Source of the DNA: Streptomyces sp. NBC_01788
Lineage (GTDB): Bacteria; Actinomycetota; Actinomycetes; Streptomycetales; Streptomycetaceae
NCBI RefSeq assembly: GCF_035917575.1
Contig: NZ_CP109090.1
Span: forward strand, 2,480,001-2,544,000
DNA length: 64,000 nucleotides
Direction: 5' to 3'
Positions 62,601 to 64,000 of the stretch are shown in pieces; position 1 is the first letter of the stretch, and every line of letters begins with the position of its first letter. The notes under the pieces were generated by a model that saw only the letters and a program-made list of their open reading frames with translations, did not search any database and had not been told where the DNA came from. A program made the translations under genes and the position numbers.

Positions 62601-63250
62601 GGGCCGCGGCCCGGGCGGCGTTCCGCCTCGCCCGGCACGAGCTGCGGCTGCAGGCCGGCCTGGCCCTGTGGCTGAGGCGTCGCACCCACGGCACCGAGAA
62701 CGGGCAGGCCTTCGGGTACGCCCGCGGTCAGGGCCCGGTCATGGCGGGGCTGGCGTTCGTCTGCGTGACCGAGACAGTGGCGATGTCCGTGCTGCTGCGG
62801 AGCTGGCCCACCGTGCACGCAGCGGTGCTGCTCCTCGACGTGTACGCCGTCGTCCTCGTCGTGGCCCTGCACGCGGCCTCGGTGGTCCGGCCGCACGTGC
62901 TGGACGCGGACCATCTGCGCATACGGCAGGCCGTCCACGTCGATCTGCGCGTTCCGCTGGACCGGATCGCTTCCGTGCGCCGCGAGACGCGCACCACGCA
63001 CGAACGGGCCGAGGGCGAGCTGAACCTGCCCGTCGGGTCCCAGACCTCCGTCACCCTCGAACTGGCCGCGCCCGTCGAGCACATCACCCTCCTCGGCAGG
63101 CGCAGGCGCGTGCGGCTCGTACGGTTCCACGCCGAGGACGCCGGTGCGCTCGTACGGGAGCTCACGCGGGCGACGACGGCGGCGGACGCGGGGCGGGGGC
63201 CCCTGGGCGGCACGCCGTACGCTGGCGCGGAGCGCTATCCGAAGGAGTAA
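62597..63250 (+). CDS. Membrane protein with two helices and a PH-like domain
   Basis: The 217-residue protein has two hydrophobic segments (PVMAGLAFVCVTETVAMSVLL and AAVLLLDVYAVVLVVALHA). A cytoplasmic part follows with VDLRVPLDRIASVRRETRTTHE and VEHITLLGRRRRVRLVRF, like a bacterial PH domain. Its function is unknown. The GTG start overlaps the merR stop, so it is in the MerR operon and is a likely target or partner. Confidence 0.8.
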   Translation: MRAAARAAFRLARHELRLQAGLALWLRRRTHGTENGQAFGYARGQGPVMAGLAFVCVTETVAMSVLLRSWPTVHAAVLLLDVYAVVLVVALHAASVVRPHVLDADHLRIRQAVHVDLRVPLDRIASVRRETRTTHERAEGELNLPVGSQTSVTLELAAPVEHITLLGRRRRVRLVRFHAEDAGALVRELTRATTAADAGRGPLGGTPYAGAERYPKE

Positions 63251-63255
63251 CCCCC

Positions 63256-64000
63256 GTGCTTGTGCTGCTGCCCCCGTCCGAAGGCAAGGCCGCCGCCGGC
63301 CGTGGCGCCCCTCTGAGGCCCGAGTCTCTGTCGCTGCCGGGGCTGGCCGCCGCCCGCGAGACGGTGCTGACGGAACTGGTCGAGCTGTGCGCCGGGGATG
63401 AGGACAAGGCCCGCGAGGTGCTCGGGCTGAGCGAGGGCCTGCGCGGCGAGGTCGCCAAGAACGCCGGGCTGCGCACGGCCGGGACGCGGCCCGCCGGGGA
63501 GATCTACACGGGGGTGCTCTACGACGCCCTGGACCTGGCCTCCCTCGACCCGTCGGCCAAGCGGCGCGCCGCGCGCTCGCTGCTGGTCTTCTCGGGGCTG
63601 TGGGGCGCGGTACGGGTGACCGACCGGATCCCGTCCTACCGCTGCTCGATGGGGGTGAAGCTGCCCGGCCTCGGCGCGCTGGCCGCGTACTGGCGCACGC
63701 CGATGGCCTCGGCGCTGCCCGAGGCGGCCGGTGACGGGCTGGTGCTTGACCTGCGGTCCTCGGCGTACGCGGCGGCGTGGAAGCCGAAGGGGGAGGTCGC
63801 GGACCGGACAGCGACCGTGCGGGTGCTGCACTCCCAGGTCGTGGACGGGGTGGAGAAGCGGTCCGTGGTCAGCCACTTCAACAAGGCCACCAAGGGCCGG
63901 ATCGTACGCGCCCTGCTGACCGGGGCGGCCGCTCCGAAGGACCCGGCGGGGCTGGTCGAGGCGCTGCGGGACCTCGGGTACGTGGTGGAGGCGGAGCCGC
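63256..64000 (+). CDS. yaaA: Peroxide stress protein YaaA (DUF328), truncated by window end
   Basis: The visible 248 residues, of roughly 260 expected, fit YaaA/DUF328. They include VLVLLPPSEGKA at the start, LVFSGLWGAVRVTDRIPSYRCSMGVKLPG in the middle and VVSHFNKATKGRIVRALL near the end. In E. coli YaaA lowers the iron available for Fenton chemistry under peroxide stress. The GTG at 63256 is five bases after the stop of the membrane protein gene, so the three genes are one operon. The frame is open to the window edge. Confidence 0.9.
   Translation, partial: MLVLLPPSEGKAAAGRGAPLRPESLSLPGLAAARETVLTELVELCAGDEDKAREVLGLSEGLRGEVAKNAGLRTAGTRPAGEIYTGVLYDALDLASLDPSAKRRAARSLLVFSGLWGAVRVTDRIPSYRCSMGVKLPGLGALAAYWRTPMASALPEAAGDGLVLDLRSSAYAAAWKPKGEVADRTATVRVLHSQVVDGVEKRSVVSHFNKATKGRIVRALLTGAAAPKDPAGLVEALRDLGYVVEAEP

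Overview
The window is high-GC chromosomal DNA from an actinomycete, almost certainly a Streptomyces. The evidence is the very strong G/C third-codon bias, GTG and TTG starts, GTGA/ATGA start-stop overlaps, promoters that imply leaderless transcripts, a conservon (cvnABCD), an AfsR/SARP-like regulator, F420 and DyP/EFE genes and DmdR/IdeR-type iron boxes. From memory, the gene order from the glutamine synthetase homologue GlnA2 through nadE, panB, map and hmuO resembles one stretch of the S. coelicolor chromosome. That comparison could not be checked here.

Layout. (1) 0-5 kb: a GlnA2-type glutamine synthetase homologue (- strand), then the flavohaemoglobin hmp convergent with its likely regulator nsrR (an NsrR-type palindrome precedes hmp), then a coupled DUF3105/DUF305 pair. 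(2) 5-15.6 kb: secreted sedolisin-type protease, glutamine-dependent NAD synthetase, two MFS exporters (one apparently in an operon with its TetR regulator and with a clear palindromic operator), a membrane-anchored EEP phosphatase/nuclease, and panB. (3) 15.6-25.7 kb: a ~220-bp MITE-like inverted-repeat element, a DrrAB-type ABC exporter, a giant AfsR-like regulator with 123-bp tandem repeats inside its linker, an M50 protease, F420:NADP reductase and methionine aminopeptidase. (4) 25.8-38 kb: an iron/haem island. It has haem oxygenase (hmuO), two HtaA haem-binding surface proteins, the haem ABC importer hmuTUV, the EFE system efeO-efeB-efeU and a lipoprotein gene overlapping efeU. Three iron boxes sit in front of its transcription units. 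(5) 38-49 kb: a mixed housekeeping region (PrimPol-like protein, TetR, Rsm22-like methyltransferase, serine hydrolase, Bcr-type MFS, oxidoreductases, D,D-carboxypeptidase, DoxX, MazG-like). (6) 49.3-54.7 kb: a complete urease operon ureABCFGD. (7) 54.8-60.7 kb: a P450 convergent with a cvnABCD-CYP157-like conservon operon. (8) 61.3-64 kb: the RNase P RNA gene rnpB (- strand), divergent from a MerR regulator-membrane protein-yaaA operon; yaaA runs off the end of the window.

How it fits together. NsrR senses NO and probably controls hmp. Under iron limitation the DmdR/IdeR-type boxes should de-repress haem capture (HtaA proteins), import (HmuTUV), haem degradation (HmuO) and elemental iron uptake (EfeUOB) together. 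The urease operon carries structural and assembly genes in one run, but no nickel transporter is visible. The conservon encodes a membrane kinase-like sensor with a small GTPase module and a P450 that lacks the normal ExxR motif.

No wholly new system could be demonstrated. The best leads are the lipoprotein coupled to efeU, the twin HtaA proteins with sortase-like tails, the urease with alanine in place of the flap cysteine, the ExxR-less P450 of the conservon, the MITE-like element, and a coding-like frame running on after an in-frame TAG at 24257.
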